Assembly: GCA_038093515.1 (NCBI GenBank)
Contig: JBBPSI010000016.1
Span: forward strand, 1-64,000
DNA length: 64,000 bases
Direction: 5' to 3'
Source: Butyriboletus loyo
Taxonomy: Eukaryota > Basidiomycota > Agaricomycetes > Boletales > Boletaceae
A program made the position numbers and the translations under genes. Position 1 is the stretch's first letter, and every line of letters starts with the position of its first letter. The notes under the pieces are model-generated. The model searched no databases. It was not told the DNA's origin and worked only from the letters and a program-made list of their open reading frames with translations. Shown piece by piece: positions 45,701 to 56,846 of this stretch.

Positions 45701-46806
45701 TCGAACGCGAGCTGAAAGGGTAGACCGCTGAGAAAGTCGAGGTTTGGACCTGTACCATGACGGGTGTTCTCACGGACGCGGATAGCAGCTTGTTTAGGGA
45801 CGTGACGAAGGTGGAGTCTGGACTGAGCTGCATGCATGAAAGCACCCTTGTCACCTTCGTTGGCGAACGTACACGCCAGACTGAAGCAACCCGGGGGCAT
45901 CGGGGCATCGGGGATAAGGCCCTGTGAGCGCTGAGTGTCAACGCGTTCAGGGTGGGCTGTCTCAATGGCAAATAATGGGAATGTGTTGGCTTTGATAAAG
46001 AGGATAGGCTCCTCCGCTGCATTGCTCTCGATGATTGAATGGATTGAATTTGGTGGATAGGAGACAATCGTGGTGGAGGGTTGGAGCGATAATGCGTGCA
46101 TGTACATGATGAGTTCGTCATCCCAATCGGAGCGATGACCTTGCTTGCGAAGTGTAAAGCGCACCTGGCGACGCTCAAGATCGCAAGCAATGTCAGCGGA
46201 TCCCTCAGCGACGACCTCGGATGAAAACGACCCGTCAGCGAGGAAGCGGCCAAAGGCAAATGACCTGAGTTCGTAAGGTCTGCCCTCGCGAATGCGCCGC
46301 TCTTTCTCCTGCTGGAGTTGTCGGGGGTCCCTCCATGATTTGGAGTTGAGTATCGCAACCCTCTCTTGGTTCAAAGGTTGGTTACTCAAGGAAAAGTATA
46401 CGGTAGGACCTTTGATCGGTACACCGGTCCCACCGTAGGAACTGAGGAACACGCGTCCCACGCTCTCGGTCGGAAGAGTAAGAATGCCAACCTTGCCGCG
46501 TGAATTATATTTCTTGAAAAGCGTAACATCAAAATTCAACTCAGGCTGGAGCGGAAACGGCGCTTTGTGCAATATCTTCGCAAGTTCGACTTTGACATCG
46601 TCCTCTGTCGCTGCAAGGGCCACTCCGCGCATGAAGATATCCATGATCTGGCAGTACCTTGAGGTGTAGTTCAAGGTGCGCAAATCGATCAAAGAGGGAT
46701 CGCTCACCGTGTTGTTATCGTGACAGGTCCTGGGGGTGAGAGTCCTGTCAACTGGGCTTATAACAGCTGGGCTAAAACAAGACGCCTTTAGCAGGGACGG
46801 ATCCAT
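42761..46806 (-). CDS. RNA-dependent RNA polymerase (RNA silencing)
   Basis: Cellular RdRP of the QDE-1/RdR family, which makes double-stranded RNA for Dicer in quelling-type silencing. Exons 45037-46806, 44034-44989, 43904-43976, 43738-43851, 43102-43692 and 42761-43051 close to 1264 residues. The catalytic loop GGGDMDGDDFNLILD carries the DxDGD signature. Upstream are the family blocks FQFRLGGAKGMVV and NRPLIVVLEYLE. The C-terminal part has helical Asp/Glu-rich segments. The N-terminus from MDIFMRGVALAATEDDV resembles an RRM-like fold and could be the true start (46644). I give the longer ATG at 46806 because the frame is open to it. Active-site residues are intact. Confidence 0.94.
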
Positions 46807-46990
46807 GGACTTTAATCGCTCATCGATAACAAATGATCCGTCACACTGACACTAGTATGCCCGATTGCATGAAATAGGAATTGTGGGTCAAGTGCGGTGA
46901 TCTGCGATTGCATATGCCATAAATACGTGGGTGACCGTTCCCCACAGCCTTTACAACAAATCACGCAAATAGGTCAAAGTGAACTTACAT

Positions 46991-48809
46991 TTAATCTACA
47001 CGACGACGCTTGTCCCTGTAGCTGTCTTGATCGTAATCCACAGCTGACCGCTTGTCTCGATGCGGTGAACGGGACCGCGAATGTAGGCGAGGTTTGCCAG
47101 TTCGAGAATCGCGATAGCCACGGTCCCTCCTTCGCCATCCTTCCTCATGCTCATTATCTAGGCGCCGCGGTCTATCTCGATTGGGAGACCGACGATCTCG
47201 CTCGTCCCGCCGAACTACAGCCTCCCTATCACGCCACGAATTCCTACCACCTTGCCTACTTGCTGCTGCACCTTGAGTTCCAGATGCTGTGGACGCTCGA
47301 GCAAGAAGGGGGCCAGTATTTTGAGGACAGTCTTGAGAGGGCCTCTGAGTAAAGGACAGACACGGCGAATGGGTGTCCTACCTTTCTTAAGATGTGGCCC
47401 GCCACACATGAAACAACCTCCACCTTCCGTGGAATGACCACCTGACTTGACAGGACCTGCACCTCCAAAACCACCGCTTCCCACAGTAGTATCTTGATCT
47501 AGAAGGTGAGTATATTTGGTCCTGCTGCGCTTTCCGAAGTTCTTGACCTGCATTACTTTTGGCAAAAACGATACATCGATCGTGGACTCCGTCGCTTCAG
47601 TGTAGTCGTGCCTTTTGAGGATCTCGTCATCCTGTGGATGCACCGATCACTATATTCCTTATCACTCGTCCGCAGTTACCCACCTGATGGAAGGCCCCTT
47701 TATGCCAATACTTCTGGAGGAACTGCTGTTGGCCCTTTGGCTTTTCCTCTCTAAGTTTGTTGGCACGTTCCAAATCTTCCTTTAGTCGCTGTTCCTCAGG
47801 AAGTGCGCGTCTCCGTTCAATTTCCTCTCGCTCTTCCTCACGCCGGAGCTCTTCCTCTTTCTCCTTCTTGATTCTCGCGAGCTCTCTGAAACGCCATGCC
47901 TCGAACTCTGCATCAGGGTCAAGCCCATCGGCATCGTCTACGTCCGGAATTATGTCCTCTTTCTCCTCTACACATGCTGTTAGTTATCAAGCACCGATTT
48001 GAGCTTAAAAGACATACTCTCCGCCAGCTCTCTTCTGATGCTCTCGGCGACCAGATCATGGCTTTCTTTCTTGCGCTGTTCAGCAGCAAGCTCCTTTTGT
48101 CGTTGCATCTCTTCCGCTTCTTGAGCGATCGCATCTCTTTTGGCTATGGTCGCGCGTCCGCGTCTGTAGCATACCTAGCGTTAACAACTGAGGGGTCTCC
48201 GAGTGAGCAGCGGCATACTTGGGGACAAATACAGGTCTGAAGAGTAGTTTTGGCTTTTCTTCCTCTTCAGACTCGGACTCCTCTTCGCTCGACTAAGTAA
48301 CATGGTTAGCCATAAACTACAAACGTATGTGCGAAAGCTCGCCTCCTCCTCCTCCTCCTCCTCTACTTGAACCTGTGCGTCTTCGAGCTCTTCCGACTCT
48401 TCTACACAACACGACTGGTGAGAACAGAGAGCAGGGCATATACATTCCGTGACATACCTTTCTCCATGAGTGTTCTCCCAGACTCCTCACGACCAGCCAC
48501 GATGACCTTGCCATCTCGAGAAATACTGACGTCCTTGAGCGAGACATTGAGCGCGCGCGCAGACTTTGCCTGAGTCGACCGTATCGGCAGTGACTCTTCT
48601 TCTTCTTCCTCCTCTTTCACAAAGTCCTCCTCGCCACCGATTGGGACGTCGCCCTCTTCTTGTACCTGTTCTTGTTCTTCTTCCTCCCCCGAGTCTGATG
48701 GGACCTCCGCGACGCCCTTTGGGGCCTTTCCTTTCCAGTAACGCCCGGCTGCTTTGGTTGGTCGTGCGGTGGTGTGCTTTCTGACCTGCGTCGCGAGCAC
48801 GGTCGACAT
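46991..48809 (-). CDS. MFAP1 / Spp381-like spliceosomal protein
   Basis: Conserved component of the activated (B-complex) spliceosome in the nucleus. The start [13 protein letters not shown] and [10 protein letters not shown] are family-typical. Acidic stretches, a long charged helix ([20 protein letters not shown]) and the hallmark [17 protein letters not shown] plus [22 protein letters not shown] follow. The C-terminal tail is rich in Arg, Asp and Ser and ends KRRRVD before TAA at 46991-46993. Five or more short introns are present. The last exon is 46991-47331; the donor is after 47382. A second acceptor 13 bases earlier in the transcript (exon start 47344) would shift the frame and give an unrelated, shorter end. 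Confidence 0.92.
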
Positions 48810-49014
48810 GATGGTAGACAGAGACTCAACACCGAGTAATACGTAAGCAACACTTCAATTAGAACTCGTCGGGAAGTGCGACTGTCAAATCACCGTTTGG
48901 CTTGTCCGAAATGAGGCGAAACAGCGCAAGTTCAGCCAGCCAATAAACGCTGAGCGATATGTCTTATGAGCTCGATTAGTCATCCACACATTAGCCATTT
49001 CTCGTCCGACGTCC
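48810..49014. promoter_or_regulatory. Shared divergent promoter, MFAP1 and ISA1
   Basis: The two start codons are 205 bases apart on opposite strands, so both promoters share this segment. No clear TATA box is seen. Confidence 0.4.
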
Positions 49015-49764
49015 ATGTTGTCCTCGCTCGCCCGTTCGTCCCTCTCGACGGCTCGCCGTTCTCCACTCGCCCTGACTTGCCATCGCCATGCCATGATGTC
49101 TGCGCTTCCCGGCCCCCATTCCCACACACCTTCCATACCAGATACGAGGCAGCATCGCTCGCCTCAACGGACCCCTCTCCTCAAAGACGCCCCACCCGTC
49201 GTCGTGCCCACCGGCGAAGCCGTCTCAGTCGACGTCACCTCCCCTCAAGTCGCTGCACGTCCTCCACCCGTCCCGAAAGCCCCACGGCCGAGACCAACCA
49301 TCCGGTCCACCAAGGCAGCCTTGTGCATCGTGCGTCTCTACTTCCGTGTCTCACTCAACTATGACATGCATCGTGCTGATCGCGAATATGTTTGGCTGGG
49401 ATAGACACCCGAAGCTGTCCTTCGACTCCGCGCTCTTCTCAATGGCCCCACGCCTCAACTCATACGTGTCGGGGTACGGAACAAGGGCTGTGCCGGCCTT
49501 TCCTATCATCTAGAATACGTCGACAAGCCAGGGAAGTTTGACGAAGTCGTCGAACAAGACGGCGTGCGGGTGCTCATAGACAGCAAAGCGTTGTTCTCCA
49601 TCATTGGCAGCGAAATGGACTGGAAAGAGGACGCACTGAGGTAATGATTCCTTTTTCTCGTGAGCGGCCGGACTAACACACTTCCCAATAGCTCCAAGTT
49701 TGTTTTCAATAATCCTAATATCAAGGATGCTTGTGGATGCGGAGAATCTTTCACTGTCACATAA
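49015..49764 (+). CDS. ISA1: Mitochondrial iron-sulfur assembly protein Isa1
   Basis: A-type scaffold/carrier needed for [4Fe-4S] protein maturation in mitochondria. Exons 49015-49329, 49405-49640 and 49692-49764 close to 207 residues. The first 35 residues are Arg/Ser-rich without acids, a good mitochondrial presequence (MLSSLARSSLSTARRSPLAL). The conserved domain has the three iron-binding cysteines in NKGCAGLSYHLEYV and DACGCGESF. A Pro-rich linker separates presequence and domain. It is divergent from MFAP1. Confidence 0.93.
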
Positions 49765-50036
49765 TATTTATACCGACAATTCGGTAACGCACCGTCGCAA
49801 CTACCCCACATCAATCCTCGCCTTCGTCTGCTTCCTATCCCTGTATCATTATTATACACGCTATATTGCAATTACAGATGCTACACGTCTCCATGCCTTT
49901 CAAGGGCCAGGAATACTGAATATGTTCTGGAAAAGTGGGATTTTTGCTCACGATGGTACATATTAGAGTACATTACAATGTCCTCAGTTGTATTGATGAC
50001 TACCAAAAACCAAACGAATGCGAACAACGATCACCA

Positions 50037-52807
50037 TCAAGCATCCAGAAATTCCTTGGACATGTCAGCAAAAGCTGCAGCACCGTTGCCCATCAACGCT
50101 AGTTGGGTAAGGCACACCGCAGTTTGGCGGTACAGCCGATCAAGTAAAGGTTGTGCTGGACGTCCCTGGGATTCTATACAAGACATCAGTACTCACCGCA
50201 GATTCGGAGGACTCGGCTTACGCAAAATAGCTTGATTAAGTTCAGTAGCAAGGGCCACCCTCGCGGCCTGCCCCGCGACCTCGGCTGCATCTCCCCCAGC
50301 CTCCAATGGATCATCGTAGGCCATGATCACCGACGTCCGCTTGAATATCGCGCGGACTTCCGCGCGATTCTTGTAATCGGACTCCAACTCCTGCCCGTAT
50401 GCAACAGCCCTCTCGAGGGCAGATCCATACTGGGCAGCCGTTGCGCCAGCCCAGCTGCTTATGGAAGAGAGCGAGACGACAGAGGGCTTACGACCTGGCC
50501 CAATAGCAATTGGTGCACTGCTCGTGAGCATGCTCATCTCTGTGCGTGCGCTCACGTCTGGCGTATCAACCTCAACCTCACCATCATCAATGTCCATGCC
50601 CACCATCACGCCTCCGTCACTACCCACTGCATCCTCACTGACAGACTCCAGGACTGACCCAGATACAGATCTGGATACAGGTCCACAACCCTCCACGTTC
50701 ATCTCGGTCTCCTCTGCTGTCATTTTCTTCTTCAATTCCGCTGCCTCCAGGACGAGCTCGACAAATTTCCTGCACCGAAGCTTAAATAGCATAAGCCCTG
50801 CGTCTGCCTGGAGCACCAGCGGGAAATGTTTGCGGATCGCCGTTAGTGCGGTATCCACATCGCCAGCGACGACGGATTGGATAATGCGAGTGCGGAGCTC
50901 GATGTCGTCAACCGGGATAGGGGTTAAGCCAGCTAGCCTTGATGCAGAAGTAGTCAAAGGACCATCGCCAATGTCCATGTCCATGACATAGTCATCCGAA
51001 GATGTTGGTGCAATCGTCGTGGGCTCTGGTGCAGATGCGACAGACAGTACACGCGCAGAGAGTCCGCCACGTGCGTGGCATTGAGACTCAAAGGCACGTG
51101 CTGTACGTGCGTAACCGTGATGCGAGAGATAAGACAAGACGAGTTCATTGAGCGGAATCTTGTCACTCGGATCGGCAACAGAATCAGCCATATTAGCAGG
51201 AGCAGGTATGCCATGCGACTGCAGCCTCTCCACGGGCCATGTCAGAGGGGTAGATTGAATCTTAGCCCACGTATGATTGCGCTGTTGAAGCACGTGATCT
51301 TCTATGTCGTACTTGAAGATCTCTTGTCCAAAGTTGGCGTGAATAGATTCGTTAGTGTAGCAGAGTCCGACAGCCGGGAAAATGCCACAATCTTTACCAA
51401 CGTTCTCAAACGCTATACCTAAGGATATTTATTGGTCACGACAGTAGCCAGATTCAAGTTGAGCATACCGAGAAGAGAGCCGTTCTTAGTGTAGAATATC
51501 CTATTCTGCGTGAAGTCGATGCCACATCCAATGATATCACCCACTAGAATAAACAGGTTAGGATCTGTTTAATTGTCCGCGAACTGGCACCGTGCGTACC
51601 TCCAAACGTGGTTCCAAAAGGTAACCCGTTCTTGTCTCCGGAACATATGGTGCCGCTTTCTCCGTGATATCCCCACGAGTTCTTCTCCCATCCTGGAAGG
51701 CGCGAGACCTTGACATCACGAGCGATAAAGCTGGAGGTTACGTGTCATTAATTCCATAACTATTAGCAAGAGAATGGCGAACCCAACGCTTATGCGACTA
51801 AGTGACGGGCATCAAAACGAGCGCAGAGAGGAGATGGAGGCGAACATACCTCTTCGAAGCTTTGCTAGTAATCTCTACTTCGTAGTAAAATATTCCGCAA
51901 GCAGCCGGCACGGGAACAGCGGTACGGGCCGTTGCCGCATCCTTGTCGGAACCTCCCGATGCTCCTGGGGGCTAAGTCACTTCTAGAAACAAAGACCAAA
52001 TAGCAGCTCACCTTGATATATTAATTCTCGGCCATCTCCGCACACACTTAGATGCGAGCTTCTGTATTCATCGCACCAGCGCACGGGTAACAACAAGGTG
52101 GGTGGTGACATAGGCATAGGAGATGGGGTACTTTTCCGAACCTCGCGGGGAGGGCTCATGTCATCTTCGTCGCTATCGTATGATGGTGACCGTTGCGCCC
52201 GCCTTCCACTCATGGAATCTAGTCGCACAATCGGTTCTGCTTTACGTGGGGGGATCAATGGCGATGATTCTGTCTGCAATAAATGCCGAAGCGCGGAATG
52301 TTCCAGATAAGCTGGACGAGGAAACGGAACAGTTTCTGTGGGGGCAGGGATGTGCGCGATGGGGGGTCGCTGGGCACTGCGCGCCCTAACGCTAGCGGAG
52401 CTTGGCCGCCTCGTACGAGTTGGCGAGCTAGATGACGCAGAAGAATTATGGGGACACGCTGTGTCAGTCGTGCGAGTCGAGTCAGCCCTGATCACACGAG
52501 GTTCATAGACGGTGTATGGGGATGCGCTACCACGCCCGGATAGAACTGAGGGGTAAGTATAAGAACGAGAGGTGGGCCGAGTGGGGGGGCTGGAGGTGAT
52601 AGAGCTGTTTCCACGGACACCGTGTGGGATGCCTATGGCTCCGGGGGAGTTACGTGGAGGCCATCCCTGGCTCGCTATGCGCGGGCGAGACTGGGTGGGG
52701 CTAGTGGAGAAGGGCATGGAGATTACGGATTCTATGTGTCGAGCGGGGGAAGTTGGGACTGCACCCCGGGCTGGGATGCTAGAAGACCGTGGATGCCTAG
52801 TGGACAT
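50037..52807 (-). CDS. RanBPM/Gid1-type scaffold (SPRY-LisH-CTLH-CRA)
   Basis: Scaffold of the GID/CTLH ubiquitin ligase, which in yeast (Gid1/Vid30) degrades gluconeogenic enzymes. The N-terminal 250 residues are Ser/Pro/Arg-rich and probably disordered. A SPRY domain follows, split over short exons (WCDEYRSSHLSVCG, GIFYYEVEITSKA, SWGYHGESGTICSG, GDIIGCGIDFTQNRIFYT, ESIHANFGQE). Next are LisH (ELVLSYLSHHGYARTARAFE), CTLH (RIIQSVVAGDVDTALTAIRK) and CRA ending LDRLYRQTAVCLTQLALMG. The last intron leads to a final exon ending in TGA at 50037-50039. The start ATG is at 52807. It is divergent from UMP1. Confidence 0.92.
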
Positions 52808-53069
52808 GAGATGGACTTGGATGCTTCCACTGGAGGTCGAATAGAGACGGAGTTCTCTGAACCGTGCGAGCAGACGAGGATGTTTCGAGGTAAATGGGGC
52901 GGAAGAGAAGAATGTTGGGCTGATGTGGGCTACTTATACTTATATTCGTTGCCAACTAACCGGGCTACAAGGAACTTGATGTGGGGAATTGTCACAACCT
53001 GGTCACAATCCTGTCACGCGACCACGCCTAGGTACGCGTCACTGGTTCCCTCCTCCACAGACCGCTATC
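52808..53069. promoter_or_regulatory. Shared divergent promoter, Gid1 and Ump1 genes
   Basis: These 262 bases lie between the start codons of two ubiquitin-proteasome genes on opposite strands. A short TATACTTATATT stretch (near 52935) may act as core promoter for either side. No clear proteasome-control element was recognised. Confidence 0.4.
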
Positions 53070-53713
53070 ATGGTACGTTCCCGATCCTCCTCCAGGTAGC
53101 TCTGACCGACCTGTTTCGCAATACAGGATCCATCCCTGCGACTCGTACCACACGTAGAACAAAAGTCCGCCTCCCTGACCGCTAAAGCAAACAGTCTCGG
53201 ACTCCATGACACGCTCCAATATGGTCCACGTAGTATCGCCACGGAGACGAAATCGAGGGGCGATATCGAGAATCGTCTTTCGCGTGTAAGCAGTTCTGCC
53301 TGTTCTTCTTCGCGTTGTTCAAGGGAGTCCACCCCAGTGGGAAGAGACGCAGGACAACCTTGAATTGACCATGCTGCGTAACCTATATGGGGTGCATGCG
53401 CCGGCACGTCTACTGATGGAACGCAAGATCGTCGCCGCTGTGAGCTCGCGTGATCATGACGCTGTTTCTATGCTGACGGTCGCAGAATCCACACATGCCA
53501 GGCATGGGACGGAGTAACATGCCAGGCATGGGACGGAGTAACATGCATCTCGATATCCTGATGGGCAGGGACGAGACCTTGGATTCCGCAGACTTGTTCC
53601 TCGGTTAGTCTGCCGTTTTCACCTGTGACGAGCTGCTGAGACTTGTCTCAGGAATGGAGCAGGGTCTTTCTCAGAATCTTCACTCGGAAATGGAGAAGAA
53701 ATTGAGGATGTAA
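53070..53713 (+). CDS. UMP1: Proteasome maturation factor Ump1/POMP
   Basis: Short-lived chaperone trapped in the 20S proteasome during assembly. Exons 53070-53072 (ATG only), 53127-53285, 53338-53439, 53486-53603 and 53652-53713 close to 147 residues. Family marks are DPSLRLVP at the N-terminus, NSLGLHDTLQYGPRS, WEETQDNLELTMLRNLYG, RLLMERKIVAANPHMP, HLDILMGRDETLD and the C-terminal MEKKLRM. The start exon is a bare ATG followed by a perfect GTACGT donor; this gives the canonical M-D-P-S start. Between NPHMP and HLDIL a 24-base unit is repeated in tandem (53495-53518 and 53519-53542), duplicating eight residues (MPGMGRSN). Confidence 0.94.
53495..53542 (+). repeat. Perfect tandem 24-base duplication in UMP1
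   Basis: Two identical 24-base units inside the fourth exon of UMP1, in frame, each coding MPGMGRSN. Confidence 0.95.
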
Positions 53714-53808
53714 AGTTGGATAGTAAGCATAGAGTTCTCGGGGTCCTTGGATGGACGTTGTATGTACTTGTTTGGACAGTTAGTCCAAGTCAGTCAGGAG
53801 ATGCGCGT

Positions 53809-56762
53809 ATGAAGTTGATCAGCACCGATGTCGATACAGACAACGACGGACGCTTTCGATTCTGTCCAACAGACCAGGTATTCAATATCAGAACCATCGC
53901 TCCAGTCTGGCCCTTTACCATGGTTTGACCACCATCTCAAGGTGCTCACAGACTCGTTTCTCAACTTTTTCCAGGAAAGGTATGTAGCGCCGTGACTAAT
54001 GTACTGATACCCCTCGAGATAATGTGAATACGTCAGGAAGCGTATAGAAGAAATTTAGTGAGCGGGTCTCGGACCATATCTCTCCGTGGATCGTGACGTG
54101 TCTATGATAGTGTCGAATCTCTACTCAAGTTGCATCGGAAAACAAAGTCCATTGATGCCTTTCTAGATGATCGTACAGATATGAGTACAACTCGCCGGGC
54201 GTGGGGGGAAGTCAGGGACAATGTAGAAAGAGGTTCGCCATTTCCGACAGCATCCAAACCTGATAGCGTCAATTCACTTGCAACAGAGGTACAAACGAGA
54301 CAAGCATTCCTCTCATCCCTCACTTTGGATGCTCTCACTACCTTGATGACACTGAAGGTGCATCCTTTGAGGTATTGTGCGATTACCCTGACTGAGTGGT
54401 ATTCTCGAACTAGGAAACACAAGAACGCACACGTAAACGCATCAAGGAAGACCTCAAGGAATCCAGCTCTGCGTATTCGGATTATGCAGATAACTCCTTG
54501 CCGAAGCTGAAGCGCGCTTACCTTAAGAAGTGTCAAGAAGTGGAGGTGGAGTATTCCACTCCCACCTCGCTCATCTAACTCACCCATAATCAGGACTACA
54601 AGCTTGCAGCTGCATCCACTCCCTCCCAGCCTCCTCCGACTGCGCCATACAGTGAATCTGGTGGGCCCTCTATGCCCAACTCTCGCTCAAATCCTGTCTT
54701 GCCCTCAAGACCCACCGTAACTGCACCTCAACCTCTCCGACCCCTTGATCGAAGGCCTTCGGGGACTACGCATGTGGCGCGTAACCGTTCACCATCGACT
54801 TCTGGCACGACATTTTCCGATTTTGCCCAGCATGGTATGCAATTATTTTCCTATCTGTGCAAGTCAAGCTGAATTTCCCCAGGTAAGAAACAGCTCAATC
54901 AGTTGATGACATTCCTGGATAAGGGTTCTACAGTCAAGGAGACACTGGGTGTACGTTCCGAAAACACCGCGCTTCGTGCAGTTCGGGCGAAACGTGAAGC
55001 CGATGAGGCAGGTTAGTGCTGTCTTTGCGTGGTACTCTCATCAACTTGTTCAACTTCATTTCAGACAAAGAATACCGCAAAGGGGTTCACTGGCTAGAAA
55101 CTCTTCGGCTTCGTCGAACCAAGATATTGGAGAGTGCTTATACGGTATGGGGCTGCAACCATGTTATCTTTCATTCTGACGGAATTCAAGAGCCTGGAGA
55201 GCTTCATTCGTGACTATTCGACCACTGTCAAAAATGTACTGGAAAAGTACATTGACAACATGACGTTTGTATACTCTCCTCCAATTATGGGGCACGGTGC
55301 TCACTGGATTATAGCGCAACTACCATGACACAGACACAACTCTCCGAACATACAAGATCAATGGTTACAAAGGTCTCACCTGAAAAAGATGTATCCCTCG
55401 TCTCAACCCATATCCCCCGCGCCTTGACGTCGTTGATTCCGAAGCCCATATTCTATTATAACTATAATGTTGGAGAGTGTAGCGATTTGATCTTCGGTGT
55501 CAGTCTGGTGGATTATGCAACTTCTCGGGGTCTCGGGGAAACAGAGATCCCGAAGATTGTTCGAATCTGTATACAAGAAGTCGACGAGAGAGGTTTGGAA
55601 TCGGAAGGTATATACCGCGTAAGGCACTCTCTTCTTTATCTCTCGATACCGGTTTTTGATTCAAAACTCTACAGGTGTCAGGGCGCCATGCTGTTGTACA
55701 AGATGTGCGGGTTTTGCACCTGCTCGGTGGAACCAGGCTAACTTGAACGTAGTTGCAACACAAGATAGAAAGAAACGAGGCTGCCTTCAAATTCAATCGA
55801 TTAACTGATGACGTATACGCAGTTTCTTCACTTCTGAAAGTGAGTCTTGCACTTGCGGTACCACGATCCCCTGACCCGGTCCATTAGCTGTATCTACGCG
55901 AGTTACCAGAGCCCTTGTTCAAATATCCTCTCTCAGACCGTACTGAGCACACAGAAGGTCGAGGTGAACTATTTCTTGCAAGGATATCTTACCGCTACTC
56001 ACGTTGCGCGTCAAGTTGGAGACCCCAATTCCATAGCTCAAATGCGCTCCAAGATTCGTAGGTTGCCAGCCATTCATCGAGAAACGCTTCGAGCGATTAT
56101 GGAGCACCTTGCACGTGTCGCCGCATTCTCGGAGAAAAACAAAATGGATGTCAGAAACTTGGCAATAGTGTTCGGCACCGTCATATTCGGCGAAGAGGAT
56201 ATTCCGAAGGGGGTTGATCTACTCAGTGTCCAGAACATCAAGGTATTCAACCTTTTCCTCACGCTCTGCCAGATGCTGACTCTATCTGCCAAAGGATATG
56301 AGGATGGATGACTTGATTCAAAATACCTCGCAGCTCTTTGAGGATCCACTTCCAAACGCTTCTCCTCCATTGCCTGATGCCCCACCCGGAGAGCCAGCAC
56401 CGGTGTACACCTATGGTTCATCCCACACAAGGCTAGGGAGCGTTGTGCTACGGCCGCTATCACCTCGGCAAAGTGAAGATTTCACGCCCCGACTGCCAGC
56501 CCGACCAGCATATAGTATTCATCCTTCACTTCGGGCTAGTAACCCAGTGTCACCCATCCAGGCGACGATGGACATCCCTCCTATCCCACCTCGTCCCTTT
56601 GAAGAGCCAACGTCCGAGAATACAAACACATCGGCAGAGCCACATATTCCGATTTCCCCACCACCCTCACCGTCCGCACTGACCCTAGATTCTAGTTATA
56701 TTTCCCTTCCGATAGCCAGCGACTTCTCGTTACATCAGCGTGGCAATACATCATCCAATTAG
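53809..56762 (+). CDS. F-BAR / RhoGAP protein
   Basis: GTPase-activating protein for Rho-family GTPases with a membrane-bending F-BAR domain, expected at sites of polarised growth or septation. First exons: 53809-53877, 53942-53979, 54037-54057 (21 bases), then one starting at 54111. They give QVLTDSFLNFFQERKRIEEIYVESL when read in two parts. The F-BAR continues with STTRRAWGEVRDNVER and AYLKKCQEVE. A Ser/Pro-rich linker and a second helical part (KEYRKGVHWLETLRLRRTKI) follow. The RhoGAP domain has IPKIVRICIQEVDERGLESE-GIYRVSG, with the arginine finger, then LLKLYLRELPEPLF and KMDVRNLAIVFG. The C-terminal 150 residues are Pro-rich (PPIPPRPF), possibly SH3-binding. The start before the F-BAR is the least certain part. 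Confidence 0.88.
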
Positions 56763-56846
56763 TACTGCTTTTTGGAGTCTTGTAAATTTATGTCTTGGAT
56801 GGTATGATATATTGTATTCAATAACAAACACGAGATCCACAGAGTC

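Noticed and set aside
46897..47352. Plus-strand open frame of 151 codons with Cys at its start
   Set aside because: The minus strand here encodes the conserved [16 protein letters not shown] tail of MFAP1 in a clean frame, and the plus frame has no domain, so it is a shadow.
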